A stretch of DNA of 64,000 nucleotides from DATBLE01 sp036555585 (lineage in GTDB: Bacteria > Actinomycetota > Thermoleophilia > Gaiellales > Gaiellaceae): contig DATBLE010000044.1 of assembly GCA_036555585.1 (NCBI GenBank), forward strand, positions 1 through 64,000, given 5' to 3'. Position 1 is the stretch's first letter. Every line of letters starts with the position of its first letter. This document shows positions 49,018 to 57,466 of this stretch, piece after piece. A program made the position numbers and the translations under genes. The notes under the pieces are model-generated. The model worked only from the letters and a program-made list of their open reading frames with translations, was not told where the DNA came from and did no database searches.

Positions 49018-49584
49018 ATGGCGGACACGGTCTCGACCAACCAGTTCAAGAACGGCATGCATATCGAGCTCGACGGCGAGCCCTGGCGGATCGTCGAGTT
49101 CCAGCACGTCAAGCCCGGCAAGGGCGGCGCCTTCGTCCGAACGAAGCTGAAGGCGCTCCAGTCGGGCTCGGTCGTCGACCGCACCTTCCGGGCAGGCGAG
49201 AAGTTCCCGCGCGTCCACACCGAGGTGAAGAACGTCCAGTACCTCTACGACGCCGGCGACGAGGTCGTCTTCATGGACGAGGAGAGCTACGAGCAGCTCC
49301 ACCTCCCCCGCGGCTCGGTCGAGGACGCGCTCGAGTTCCTGCAGCCGTCGAGCTCCGTGCAGCTGCTGATGGTCGACGGCAAGCCCGCCGGGGTGCAGAT
49401 GCCGGCCTCGGTCGAGCTGGCCGTGACCGAGACGGAGCCGGGAATCCGCGGCGACACCGTCTCGAACGTGACCAAGCCGGCGACGCTCGAGACCGGTGCC
49501 GTCGTCCAGGTGCCGCTGTTCGTCAACGTGGGAGACCGCCTCAAGGTCGACCCGCGCGAGAAGCGCTACATCTCGCGCGCCTGA
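49018..49584 (+). CDS. efp: Elongation factor P (188 aa)
   Basis: Relieves ribosome stalling at polyproline. KOW-like domain I with EFQHVKPGKGGAFVRTKLK; Lys35 in PGKGG sits at the modifiable loop tip. Domains II and III include FMDEESYEQLHLPRGSVEDA and NVTKPATLETGAVVQVPLFV, ending DPREKRYISRA. The lysine with Pro-Gly-Lys-Gly-Gly context is the common unmodified or unknown-modification type; no EpmA/B genes are nearby. Confidence 0.97.
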   Translation: MADTVSTNQFKNGMHIELDGEPWRIVEFQHVKPGKGGAFVRTKLKALQSGSVVDRTFRAGEKFPRVHTEVKNVQYLYDAGDEVVFMDEESYEQLHLPRGSVEDALEFLQPSSSVQLLMVDGKPAGVQMPASVELAVTETEPGIRGDTVSNVTKPATLETGAVVQVPLFVNVGDRLKVDPREKRYISRA

Positions 49585-49626
49585 CCGAACCGGCCGGCCC
49601 GGCCGCCGAGCGGTTTTCCACCGCCG

Positions 49627-49728
49627 ATGCCTGGCACCGGACGTGGAACGAAAGTGGAACGTTCTTTCCCCAATCCACAGCCAATGCCTGGCACCACGGC
49701 TGTGACAAAGGTGTGACGTTTTGTCCCC
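49627..49728. repeat. Pair of REP-like repeats headed by ATGCCTGGCACC
   Basis: ATGCCTGGCACC occurs at 49627-49638 and 49684-49695. Each is followed by a tandem pair (GTGGAACG twice; TGTGAC twice) and then by complementary arms (GAAAG with CTTTC; ACAAA with TTTGT) ending in CCCC. The two units have different arm sequences but the same layout, suggesting conserved structure. The gap 49585-49823 has no gene. Confidence 0.65.
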
Positions 49729-49811
49729 CGGCGCCTGTCGCCCCGAGTGAGACGGGACCGGAGCCAGGCTGGCGCCCCGGCACACCGATGCTTCGATCCG
49801 CTGGGCGGCGG

Positions 49812-49817
49812 TAGGCT
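49812..49817 (+). promoter_or_regulatory. -10 element TAGGCT before the BCCP fusion gene
   Basis: TAGGCT ends 6 nt before GTG 49824. Confidence 0.45.
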
Positions 49818-49823
49818 CCCTCC

Positions 49824-51641
49824 GTGCCGGCGCTCGTCGACACGACCATCCGCCTGCTCGGACAGGAGCCGCTCGCCGCGGTGCTGCCGACCTCGGCCCA
49901 GCTCGAGCTCGCGGGCATCCTCGACACGGCCGGCTTCGCCTATCTCGAGGTCTCGGGCGGCGGCTGCTTCGACACCGCGGTCAAGCGCGGGGTGGAGAGC
50001 CCGTGGGAGCGGATCCGGGCGATCCGCGCACGGACGAGGACAGCGCTCGCACTCGCGCTCCGGGGCAGGTTCCTCGTCGGCTCGAGGCCCGTCGGCGTCG
50101 ACTTCGTCCGCCGATTCGTGGCGTCTGCGGCCGAGAGCGGCATCGACGTCTTCCGCCTGCACGACCCGCTGAACGACGTCTCCAACCTCAGAGAGGCGAG
50201 CGAGGCGATCACCGCCGCCGAGCGCGAGTTCGACGCAGGCCTCGTCTACAGCCCCGGCCCTTCCGGGCAGACGGACGTGCTCGTCGGGCAGGCGCAGCGC
50301 CTCCCGGAGCTCGGCGCGGCGCGCGTCCTGATCCACGACCCCTCGGGCTCGCTCGAGCCGCATCGCGTCCGCGAGCTGGTCGAGTCGATCCGCGACGCGA
50401 GCAACCTGCCGGTCGGCTTCTACGGCCAGGGCGCCGGCGGGGGCGCGCAAGCCGCGGCGATCGAGGCGGCCCGTGCGGGCGCCGACCTCGTCGCCTGCGC
50501 CGTCTACCCGGTCGCCCTCGTCCTCCACCGCGCGTCGGGCGAGGCGCTCGCGAGCTCGCTCGGCGGCCTCGGCCTCGACACCGGCGTGACCGCCGCGGCG
50601 CTCTGGCGGGCGTCCGACCTCGTCGACCAGCACATCAGCGACCAGCCGGTCGCGCCGCTCGCCCCGAGGATCGCCACGCGCGCAGCCGAGCACAGCCTCC
50701 CGGCCGGGCTGATCGCGGCGATCGACCTCCACCTCCGGAGCCAGGGAGCCGGCGACCGGCTCGACGAGGTGATCTCCGAGCTCGAGACGATCCGCTCGGA
50801 GGTCGGCTCGCCGCCGCTGGCAGCTCCGATCGGACAGGTGCTGGCGTCGCAGGCTCTTCTGCACGTGCTCGCCGCGGAGCGGTACCGGACCGTCGTCGAC
50901 GAGCTGCGGGCCCTGATCCAGGGTCGCTACGGCTCTCCGCCGGCCGAGATCGCGCCCGGGGTGGAGCGGGCCGTGTCGCTCCTCTCCGACGGGCCCGCCC
51001 AGGACGACACGCCGGACCTGCGTGAGCTCCGGAAGCGCCACAAGGGCCTCGCGGCGAGCGAGGAAGAGCTGCTCCTGCTCGCACTCTTCGGCGGCGAGGC
51101 CGAGCCGCTCCTGCGGACGATCCGCGGCCGCGGCACCCAGGAGTCGCTGGAGGGGGTCGGAGTCGACGCCGGCCGTGCCGAGCGGATCCGCGAGATCGTC
51201 CGGATCGTCCAGGACTCCGGAGTCGGCGAGGTGACGATCGAGGACGCCGGGCTCCGCGTCACCGTGCGGCGCACGACCGAGGCAGAAGAGGGAGTCGTCG
51301 CCGCGCCCGCGCCGGCCGCACCCAGCCCGGAGGAGGAGACGAGCGCCGCGGCTCCGGCCGAGGCGCCGTTCGATCCCGGCCTGATCAGGATCGAGGCGCC
51401 GATGGTCGGAACGTTCTACCGCGCGTCGTCGCCGGGCGCGCCGCCGTTCGTCCAGGAAGGCGACGCCGTCGGGCCGGGGCAGACGCTCTGCATCCTCGAG
51501 GCGATGAAGCTGATGAACGAGGTGAAGGCCGAGGAGGAAGGCGTCGTCCGGCGGATCCACCCGGAGAACGGGCAGCCGGTCGAGTACGGCCAGCTGCTCT
51601 TCGAGCTCGAGCCCGTCAACGGCAGGCCTCTCGGCCTGTAG
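49824..51641 (+). CDS. Degenerate carboxyltransferase domain fused to biotin carrier protein (605 aa)
   Basis: Residues ~1-300 align by eye to the PycB/OadA carboxyltransferase barrel (DTTIR at 6, DVFRLHDPLNDVSNL at 108) and ~300-450 to its conserved C-terminal part. Residues ~527-605 are biotin carrier with EAMKLMNE, Lys562 biotinylated. Catalytic residues are lost: D-x-H-Q-S is LLGQE (His to Gly13), I-K-D-M-A-G is IHDPSG (carbamylated Lys to His171), H-x-H is YGQ (200-202). It therefore looks like a scaffold-type barrel. accC follows 13 bp downstream, so a role in acetyl-CoA carboxylase is likely. Confidence 0.85.
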   Translation: MPALVDTTIRLLGQEPLAAVLPTSAQLELAGILDTAGFAYLEVSGGGCFDTAVKRGVESPWERIRAIRARTRTALALALRGRFLVGSRPVGVDFVRRFVASAAESGIDVFRLHDPLNDVSNLREASEAITAAEREFDAGLVYSPGPSGQTDVLVGQAQRLPELGAARVLIHDPSGSLEPHRVRELVESIRDASNLPVGFYGQGAGGGAQAAAIEAARAGADLVACAVYPVALVLHRASGEALASSLGGLGLDTGVTAAALWRASDLVDQHISDQPVAPLAPRIATRAAEHSLPAGLIAAIDLHLRSQGAGDRLDEVISELETIRSEVGSPPLAAPIGQVLASQALLHVLAAERYRTVVDELRALIQGRYGSPPAEIAPGVERAVSLLSDGPAQDDTPDLRELRKRHKGLAASEEELLLLALFGGEAEPLLRTIRGRGTQESLEGVGVDAGRAERIREIVRIVQDSGVGEVTIEDAGLRVTVRRTTEAEEGVVAAPAPAAPSPEEETSAAAPAEAPFDPGLIRIEAPMVGTFYRASSPGAPPFVQEGDAVGPGQTLCILEAMKLMNEVKAEEEGVVRRIHPENGQPVEYGQLLFELEPVNGRPLGL

Positions 51642-51654
51642 GTGCCGTAGCGAG

Positions 51655-52992
51655 ATGTTCACGCGAGTCCTGGTCGCGAACCGCGGCGAGATCGCCGTCC
51701 GCGTCATCCGCGCCCTGCACGAGCTCGGGATCGAGGCGGTCGCGGTCTACTCCACCGCGGACGAGGACGCGCTCCACGTCCGGCTCGCCGACCGCGCCGT
51801 CTGCATCGGCCCGCCGCCGCCCGGACAGAGCTACCTGAACATCCCCTCCGTGGTCGCCGCCGCGGAGACGACCGGCTGCCAGGCCGTCCATCCGGGGTAC
51901 GGCTTCCTCTCCGAGCGGCCCGAGTTCGTCCGGGCCTGCGCCGACAACGACCTCGCCTTCGTCGGCCCCGACGCGGAGGTGATGGCGAGGATGGGCGACA
52001 AGGTGCAGGCGAAGATCGCCATGCGCGAGGCCGGCGTGCCGCTCGTTCCCGGCACGGAGGTCGCCACCACCCTCGCCGAGACCCGGCGGCTCGCTCCCGC
52101 GATCGGCTTTCCGATCCTGCTCAAGGCCGCTGCCGGCGGAGGCGGGCGCGGCATGCGGCTGGTCGCCACCGCGGAGCAGCTCGACGACGCCTACGCGACG
52201 GCCTCCGCAGAGGCCGACGCGGCCTTCGGGGACGGCAGCCTGTACGTCGAGAAGGCGCTCGTCCCGGCCCGTCACGTCGAGATCCAGGTGCTCGCGGACG
52301 GCCAGGGCGGCGTGCTCACACTCGGCGAGCGTGAATGCTCGATCCAGCGCCGCCACCAGAAGCTGGTCGAGGAGTCGCCGTCGCCGGCTCTGTCCCCGGC
52401 CCTGCGCGAGGAGATGGAGACCGCTGCGGAGCGGGCGTGCCGCGAGACGGGCTACACGAACGCCGGCACGCTCGAGTTCCTGCTCGGCCCGGACGGGGCC
52501 TTCTACTTCATCGAGCTGAACGCGCGGCTCCAGGTCGAGCACCCCGTGACCGAGCTCGTCACCGGCGTGGACATCGTCCGCGAGCAGCTGCGGATCGCGG
52601 CGGGCGAGCGGCTGGCGACGACTGGCCGCGCGCCGCGCTCCGGGCACGCGATCGAGGTCCGGATCAACGCCGAGGACCCCGACCGAGGCTTCGCCCCCTC
52701 GCCGGGGCGGATCGAGCGCCTGCGCGTCCCGAACGGCCCCGGCGTGCGGATCGACACGCACGTCGACTCCGGCAGCGCGATCCCGCCGCACTACGACTCG
52801 CTGATCGCCAAGCTGATCGTCTGGGACTCCGACCGCCCGGCGGCGATCGCACGCGGCCTGCGGGCGCTCGGCGAGCTCGAGGTCGAGGGGATCGCGACGA
52901 CGCGGGACTTCGCCCGCGGCGTGCTGCGCAGCGACGCCTTCGCGAGCGGCGAGTACACGACCTCCTTCGTCGACGAGCAGGCGACCCCGTGA
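51655..52992 (+). CDS. accC: Biotin carboxylase (445 aa)
   Basis: ATP-grasp subunit of acyl-CoA carboxylase: carboxylates biotin with bicarbonate and ATP. VANRGEIAVRVIRA, HPGYGFLSE, KAAAGGGGRGMRLV (ATP-binding loop), ERECSIQRRHQKLVEE, IELNARLQVEHPVTE and RINAEDPDRGFAPSPG are intact. Partner of the biotin carrier fused protein encoded immediately upstream. GTGA overlap into nusB. Confidence 0.96.
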   Translation: MFTRVLVANRGEIAVRVIRALHELGIEAVAVYSTADEDALHVRLADRAVCIGPPPPGQSYLNIPSVVAAAETTGCQAVHPGYGFLSERPEFVRACADNDLAFVGPDAEVMARMGDKVQAKIAMREAGVPLVPGTEVATTLAETRRLAPAIGFPILLKAAAGGGGRGMRLVATAEQLDDAYATASAEADAAFGDGSLYVEKALVPARHVEIQVLADGQGGVLTLGERECSIQRRHQKLVEESPSPALSPALREEMETAAERACRETGYTNAGTLEFLLGPDGAFYFIELNARLQVEHPVTELVTGVDIVREQLRIAAGERLATTGRAPRSGHAIEVRINAEDPDRGFAPSPGRIERLRVPNGPGVRIDTHVDSGSAIPPHYDSLIAKLIVWDSDRPAAIARGLRALGELEVEGIATTRDFARGVLRSDAFASGEYTTSFVDEQATP

Positions 52993-53366
52993 CGCTGTCA
53001 CGCCGAGCCGGGCGCCGCACGGCGCTCTTCCTCCTGTACCAGTGGGACCTGACCGGCCAGCCGCTGGGGACGAGCTACGACGGCGAGATCGACGACTTCG
53101 CCCGCAACCTGGCCGAGTCGGTCGCGGCCGGCGCCGACGAGCTCGACGAGCGCATCTCGGCGGTCTCCGGCGACTGGCCCGCGCCGCAGCTCGGCGCGCT
53201 GGAGCGGAACATCCTCCGGATCGGCATCCACGAGCTCGATGAAGGTACGGTCCCGCTCGAGGTGGCAATCGACGAGGCAGTGACGCTGGCGAAGCGGTAC
53301 GCGTCGGAGGACGCCGGCCGCCTCGTGAACGGGATCCTCGGCGCGATCGCGCGGGACGCGGTGTGA
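52989..53366 (+). CDS. nusB: Transcription antitermination protein NusB (125 aa)
   Basis: All-helical rRNA antitermination factor. RRAGRRTALFLLYQWDLTG is the N-terminal signature, ERNILRIGIHEL and VAIDEAVTLAKRYASEDAGRLVNGILGAI are the remaining helices. Normal length. GTG start overlaps accC. Position between accBC and ispA-like genes is usual. Confidence 0.94.
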   Translation: MTLSRRAGRRTALFLLYQWDLTGQPLGTSYDGEIDDFARNLAESVAAGADELDERISAVSGDWPAPQLGALERNILRIGIHELDEGTVPLEVAIDEAVTLAKRYASEDAGRLVNGILGAIARDAV

Positions 53367-53530
53367 CGCTGCAGGAGAGGGTCGACCGGCTGGAGGAGCT
53401 CCGGCACAGGCTCGAGGCCTGCCAGTCGCTCGAGGAGGCGGTCGACCTGCTCGCCGAGTTCGACGCCGCCGCGAAGGACCTGATCGAGGCGATCGAGCAG
53501 GCGAAGCGCGAGTCGGATGCACAGCCCTGA
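53363..53530 (+). CDS. XseB-like small subunit of exonuclease VII (55 aa)
   Basis: GTG 53363 overlaps the nusB stop and the 3' end overlaps the prenyl synthase ATG at 53517. The peptide is two amphipathic helices (LQERVDRLEELRHRLE, SLEEAVDLLAEFDAAAKDLI, EAIEQAKRE), resembling the helical hairpin of XseB. The expected xseA is not next to it. If not XseB, it is another coiled helical protein. Coupling on both sides supports translation. Confidence 0.6.
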   Translation: MTLQERVDRLEELRHRLEACQSLEEAVDLLAEFDAAAKDLIEAIEQAKRESDAQP

Positions 53531-54287
53531 CGAGCTGAAGGGCCGGATCGAGGAGGCGCTCAGGGAGCTCGAGCTCTGGCCCGACCTGGGCGGCCAGCAG
53601 GAATCGGCGCGCTACGCGCTCGAGATGGGCGGCAAGCGGATCCGGCCGGTGATCTCGCTCGCGGTCGGCGAGGCGCTGGAGGCGCCGCCGGAGCAGGTGC
53701 TCCCGGCGGCGCTCGCGGTCGAGCTGGTGCACAACTTCTCCCTCGTCCACGACGACCTCCCGTGCCTCGACGACGACGCCGAGCGGCGGGGAAAGCCGAG
53801 CGTGTGGGCCGCGTACGGCGAAGGCAAGGCCCTGCTCGCGGGCGACGCGCTGCTGGCCGAGGCGTTCAGGCTCGCCTGCTCGTACCCGACCACCGACGTC
53901 GCGCGGGAGCTGGCGGAGGCGACGCTGGGGATGATCGGCGGCCAGTACCTGGACACGATGGAGCCGGGCACCGACCTGGAGCGCGTCCACCGGCTGAAGA
54001 CGGGCTGCCTCTTCTACGCGTCGGTCGCGCTCGCGCTCTGGGCGGCCCGGCTGCCACGAGAGGAGCAAGGTGCGTGGCGCGACTTCGCGGACGAGCTGGG
54101 CATGCTCTTCCAGGTGGTCGACGACATCCTGGACGAGGACGGCTACGTGCTCGAGGAAGGGGTCGAGGCGGCCAGGAGCCGCGCGAACCATGCGGCGGAA
54201 CGGGCGCTGGCGCTCCTGCTCGAGGTTCCGGCCGACACCTCGGTCCTCGCCGAGATCGTGACCGGCCTCGCGGTGAGAACCGCCTAG
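53517..54287 (+). CDS. Polyprenyl diphosphate synthase (256 aa)
   Basis: Makes C15-C20 isoprenyl diphosphates by chain elongation. First aspartate-rich motif HDDLPCLDDDAERRGKP; second VVDDILDEDG. EMGGKRIRPVISLAVGEAL and LVHNFSLVHDD are standard, as is GGQYLDTMEPG. It is ~40 residues shorter than IspA of E. coli, with a compact C-terminus. The dxs that often follows is absent here. Confidence 0.92.
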   Translation: MHSPDELKGRIEEALRELELWPDLGGQQESARYALEMGGKRIRPVISLAVGEALEAPPEQVLPAALAVELVHNFSLVHDDLPCLDDDAERRGKPSVWAAYGEGKALLAGDALLAEAFRLACSYPTTDVARELAEATLGMIGGQYLDTMEPGTDLERVHRLKTGCLFYASVALALWAARLPREEQGAWRDFADELGMLFQVVDDILDEDGYVLEEGVEAARSRANHAAERALALLLEVPADTSVLAEIVTGLAVRTA

Positions 54288-54293
54288 CCCGGG

Positions 54294-55058
54294 ATGAAGA
54301 GGCGGCTGGACGTCCTCCTCGTCGAGCGCGGGCTTGCGGAGTCGCGCGCGCAGGCGCAGGCGCTGATCCTCGCCGGGCTCGTGCCCGGCCATTCGAAGGC
54401 GGGCGAGCAGGTGGACGAGAGCGCTCGGCTCGAGGTCGAGCGCGGGCCGAGGTTCGTCTCGCGGGGTGGGGAGAAGCTCGACCACGCGCTGGACGCGTTC
54501 GGCGTCGACCCGGCCGGGCTCGACTGCATCGACGTCGGCGCCTCGACCGGCGGCTTCACCGACGTCCTCCTCCAGCGCGGCGCGGCCCGCGTGATCGCCC
54601 TCGACGTCGGCTACGGGCAGCTGCATCCGCGGCTCCGCGGCGACCGCCGCGTCACCGTGCTCGAGCGGGTCAACGCCCGCGAGGCGACCGAGTTGCCCTA
54701 CGCGCCCGAGCTGGTGGTCTGCGACGTGTCCTTCATCTCGGTGACGAAGGCGCTGCCGCCGGTCCTCGCCCTCGCGAAGCCCGGCTGGACCGCCGTCGTG
54801 CTCGTGAAGCCGCAGTTCGAGGCGGGCCGAGGGGAGGTCGGCCGGGGCGGGGTCGTCACCTCGCGCGAGACGCGAAGGAGAGTGGTACGAGAGGTCGCGC
54901 AGGCCGCGCTCGGCTGGGCTGCCGAGGTCGCGGGCGTCGTAGACTCGGGGCTGCCCGGACCGAAGGGAAATCGTGAGCTCTTCCTCCATCTCGTCAACCG
55001 ACCCGGGGCCTGCCTTCCACGCGAGCTCGACGACTGGATCGATGTCGCCCTCGTCTGA
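54294..55058 (+). CDS. tlyA: TlyA-family rRNA methyltransferase (254 aa)
   Basis: N-terminal S4 RNA-binding domain (RLDVLLVERGLAESRAQAQ) and FtsJ-like methyltransferase domain: IDVGASTGGFTDVLLQRGAA (SAM motif), ALDVGYGQLHPRLRGD, VCDVSFISVTKALPPV, VLVKPQFEAGRGEVGRGG. Methylates 2'-O positions of 16S/23S rRNA in mycobacteria. Its 3' end overlaps nadK, as in other actinobacteria. Confidence 0.94.
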   Translation: MKRRLDVLLVERGLAESRAQAQALILAGLVPGHSKAGEQVDESARLEVERGPRFVSRGGEKLDHALDAFGVDPAGLDCIDVGASTGGFTDVLLQRGAARVIALDVGYGQLHPRLRGDRRVTVLERVNAREATELPYAPELVVCDVSFISVTKALPPVLALAKPGWTAVVLVKPQFEAGRGEVGRGGVVTSRETRRRVVREVAQAALGWAAEVAGVVDSGLPGPKGNRELFLHLVNRPGACLPRELDDWIDVALV

Positions 55059-55836
55059 CCCCGTTCGCCGGATCGCCGTCGTCTCGCACGGCGATCCCGA
55101 GGTGGTCGCCGGCGCGATGTCGCGGCTGCAGGCGATCTGCCGGGCGGCCGGGGTCGACGTCGTCGACGGCGAGGAGGTCGACCTCGCGGTGGTGCTCGGC
55201 GGGGACGGGACGACCCTGCGTGCGCTCCATCGCTTCCTCGGCACGCCGGTGCCGGTCCTGGGAGTGAACTTCGGCCGGGTCGGCTTCCTCTCGGCGATGG
55301 GGCGCGACACGATGGAGGAGGGGCTCGCGCGCGCCTTCGCGGGCGAGCGGCGGGTGGTCGAGCTGCCGACGCTGGAGGTCAACGTGGACGGGGTGGAAGC
55401 GGTGGCCGTCAACGACGCCGTCTGCGCCACGTCGCAGATCGGCCGGATGATGGAGTTCGCCTGGTCGGTCGGAGGCGAGGATCTCGGCGTCCAGCCGTGC
55501 GACGGCGTGATCTGCGCCAGCTCGACCGGCTCGACCGCCTACAACCTGTCGAGTGGAGGCCCCGTGCTCGTCTGGGGGCTCGACGCGATGGCGGTCACGT
55601 TCGTCTCGCCGCACTCCCTGCACGCCCGCCCGCTCGTCGTTCCCCGCGGGCTGGAGCTGCGCGTCCGGAACAGGACCCGCAACACGACGGCGAAGGTGAT
55701 CGCCGACGGGATGCCGATCGGGGAGCTCGAGGAGGGGCGGGAGGCGACCGTCCGGCTCGGCGAGCGGCGCTCCCTGCTCGCGCTGCTCCCCGAGATGACC
55801 TTCTTCCGCCGCTACCGCGAGACCTTTGCTTCGTAG
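55042..55836 (+). CDS. nadK: NAD kinase (264 aa)
   Basis: LAVVLGGDGTTLRALHRF holds the GGDG motif, VLGVNFGRVGFLS the diacylglycerol kinase-like loop and CASSTGSTAYNLSSGGPVL the NAD-binding site. ATG 55042 overlaps the tlyA end; the in-frame start at 54973 gives 23 extra low-complexity residues and would overlap tlyA more. The stop overlaps recN. Confidence 0.95.
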   Translation: MSPSSDPVRRIAVVSHGDPEVVAGAMSRLQAICRAAGVDVVDGEEVDLAVVLGGDGTTLRALHRFLGTPVPVLGVNFGRVGFLSAMGRDTMEEGLARAFAGERRVVELPTLEVNVDGVEAVAVNDAVCATSQIGRMMEFAWSVGGEDLGVQPCDGVICASSTGSTAYNLSSGGPVLVWGLDAMAVTFVSPHSLHARPLVVPRGLELRVRNRTRNTTAKVIADGMPIGELEEGREATVRLGERRSLLALLPEMTFFRRYRETFAS

Positions 55837-57466
55837 CCTGCGCATCGAGAACCTCGTCCTGATCCGCGAGGCAGAGCTGCCGTTCTCGCCCGGGCTGAAC
55901 GTGATCACGGGCGAGACCGGCGCCGGCAAGACCATCCTGGCCCAGGCGATCGGCCTCCTGCTCGGCGCGAAGGGCGATGCGGCCTATGTCGGCGCGGTCG
56001 CGAGCGAGTCGTACGTGGAGGCCGAGTTCGACCTGCCGGACGGGCTGCTCGAGGAGGAGCCGTTCGAGGCGCTGCGCGAGCTCCGCCCGGACGACGAGGA
56101 AGGCGTCGTGCTGGCACGGCGGATCTCGGGCGAGGGACGGACGCGCGCCTATGCCTGGGGACGGAGCGCGGCCCGCGAGGACGTCGCCGCGCTCGGCGAG
56201 CGGCTGCTCGCGATGTCGGGCCAGTTCGAGCAGCGCCGGCTGGCGCGGCCCTCCTACCAGCTGGCCGTCCTCGACTCCTTCTGCGGAGACGAGCAGCTGC
56301 GCCGGCGCGGCGACGCCCGCCTCGCGTGGCGCGAGCTCGCGACGGCCAGGCGCCGGCTCGAGGAGCTGACGCGCGACGCGGCTGCCGTGGAGGGCCGCCT
56401 CGACGAGCTCCGCGCCCTGGTCGAGGACACGCAGGGGATGGAGCCGGGCCGCGAGGACGCGCTGCGCGAGGAGCGGGAGCGCCTGCGGCATCTGACCGAG
56501 CTGATGGAGGGAACCGCGGCCGCCGCAGCGGCGCTCGACCCGGAGGAGGGCGAGGGCGCTGCCGGGCTCACCGCGGTCGCCGAGCGAGCGCTGGCACCCG
56601 TCGAGCGGCTCGCGCCCGAGCTCCGCAAGGCCGCCGACGAGCTCCGGGACGCCGAGCTGCGCCTGCGGGAGGCGGGGAGCGCGCTGCGCTCGTTCCTGAC
56701 CGCCCTCGAGGCGGATCCGGACCGGCTGGAGCAAGTCGAGGCAGAGCTCGAACGGATCTCCGACGCGCGGCGGCGGTTCCGGTGCGGCTCGCTCGACGAG
56801 CTGCTGGCCCGTGCCGCCGAGGCGCAGACGGAGCTGGACGCGCTCGACCAGGGGGCCGACCCGGTCGCGGCCGCCGAGGAGGCCGTCGCGCGGGCCGAGG
56901 CTCGTTCGGCCGCGATCGCGCAGGAGCTGCACGACGCCCGGGTCGAGGCTGCGGGACGGTTCGCGGACGGTGTCGCCGGGGAGCTCCAGGGCATGGGGAT
57001 GGGGGACGGAGAGTTCACGGTCGAGCTTCGCGAGCGAGAGGCGGGCGCCAGCGGAGCGGACGAGGCGGTGTTCCTGATCAGGCCGAACGCCGGCCTGCCG
57101 TTCGGGCCGGTGGCCGAGACCGCATCCGGCGGCGAGCTCTCGCGCGTCGCGCTGGCGATCGCCGCGGTAGGCGGCGGCGAGACGATGGTCTTCGACGAGA
57201 TCGACGCGGGCATCGGCGGGACGACCGCCCACGGCGTCGCCGAGACGCTCGCCCGGCTGGCGGGCCGCGCGCAGGTGATCACGATCACGCATCTGCCCCA
57301 GATCGCCAGCCGAGCCGACCGGCACTTCAGGGTCGAGAAGGTGCCCGGCGACCCCACCCATACGCGGATCCACGAGCTGGGGCCCGAGGAGCGCCGTGAC
57401 GAGATCGAGCGTATGCTCGGCGGGCGCGAGTTCCTGGCGACCGTCTCGGAGGGAGAGCGTGGCTAG
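55826..57466 (+). CDS. recN: DNA repair ATPase RecN (546 aa)
   Basis: SMC-like protein for double-strand break repair. N-terminal Walker A ITGETGAGKTILAQAIGLLLG, Q-loop-like SGQFEQRRLARPSYQ, long coiled-coil middle (~160-380), signature ASGGELSRVALAIAAV, Walker B TMVFDEIDAGIGG and ITITHLPQIASRAD. TTG 55826 lies in the end of nadK. The nadK-recN-steA order is typical of actinobacteria. Confidence 0.95.
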   Translation: MLRSLRIENLVLIREAELPFSPGLNVITGETGAGKTILAQAIGLLLGAKGDAAYVGAVASESYVEAEFDLPDGLLEEEPFEALRELRPDDEEGVVLARRISGEGRTRAYAWGRSAAREDVAALGERLLAMSGQFEQRRLARPSYQLAVLDSFCGDEQLRRRGDARLAWRELATARRRLEELTRDAAAVEGRLDELRALVEDTQGMEPGREDALREERERLRHLTELMEGTAAAAAALDPEEGEGAAGLTAVAERALAPVERLAPELRKAADELRDAELRLREAGSALRSFLTALEADPDRLEQVEAELERISDARRRFRCGSLDELLARAAEAQTELDALDQGADPVAAAEEAVARAEARSAAIAQELHDARVEAAGRFADGVAGELQGMGMGDGEFTVELREREAGASGADEAVFLIRPNAGLPFGPVAETASGGELSRVALAIAAVGGGETMVFDEIDAGIGGTTAHGVAETLARLAGRAQVITITHLPQIASRADRHFRVEKVPGDPTHTRIHELGPEERRDEIERMLGGREFLATVSEGERG

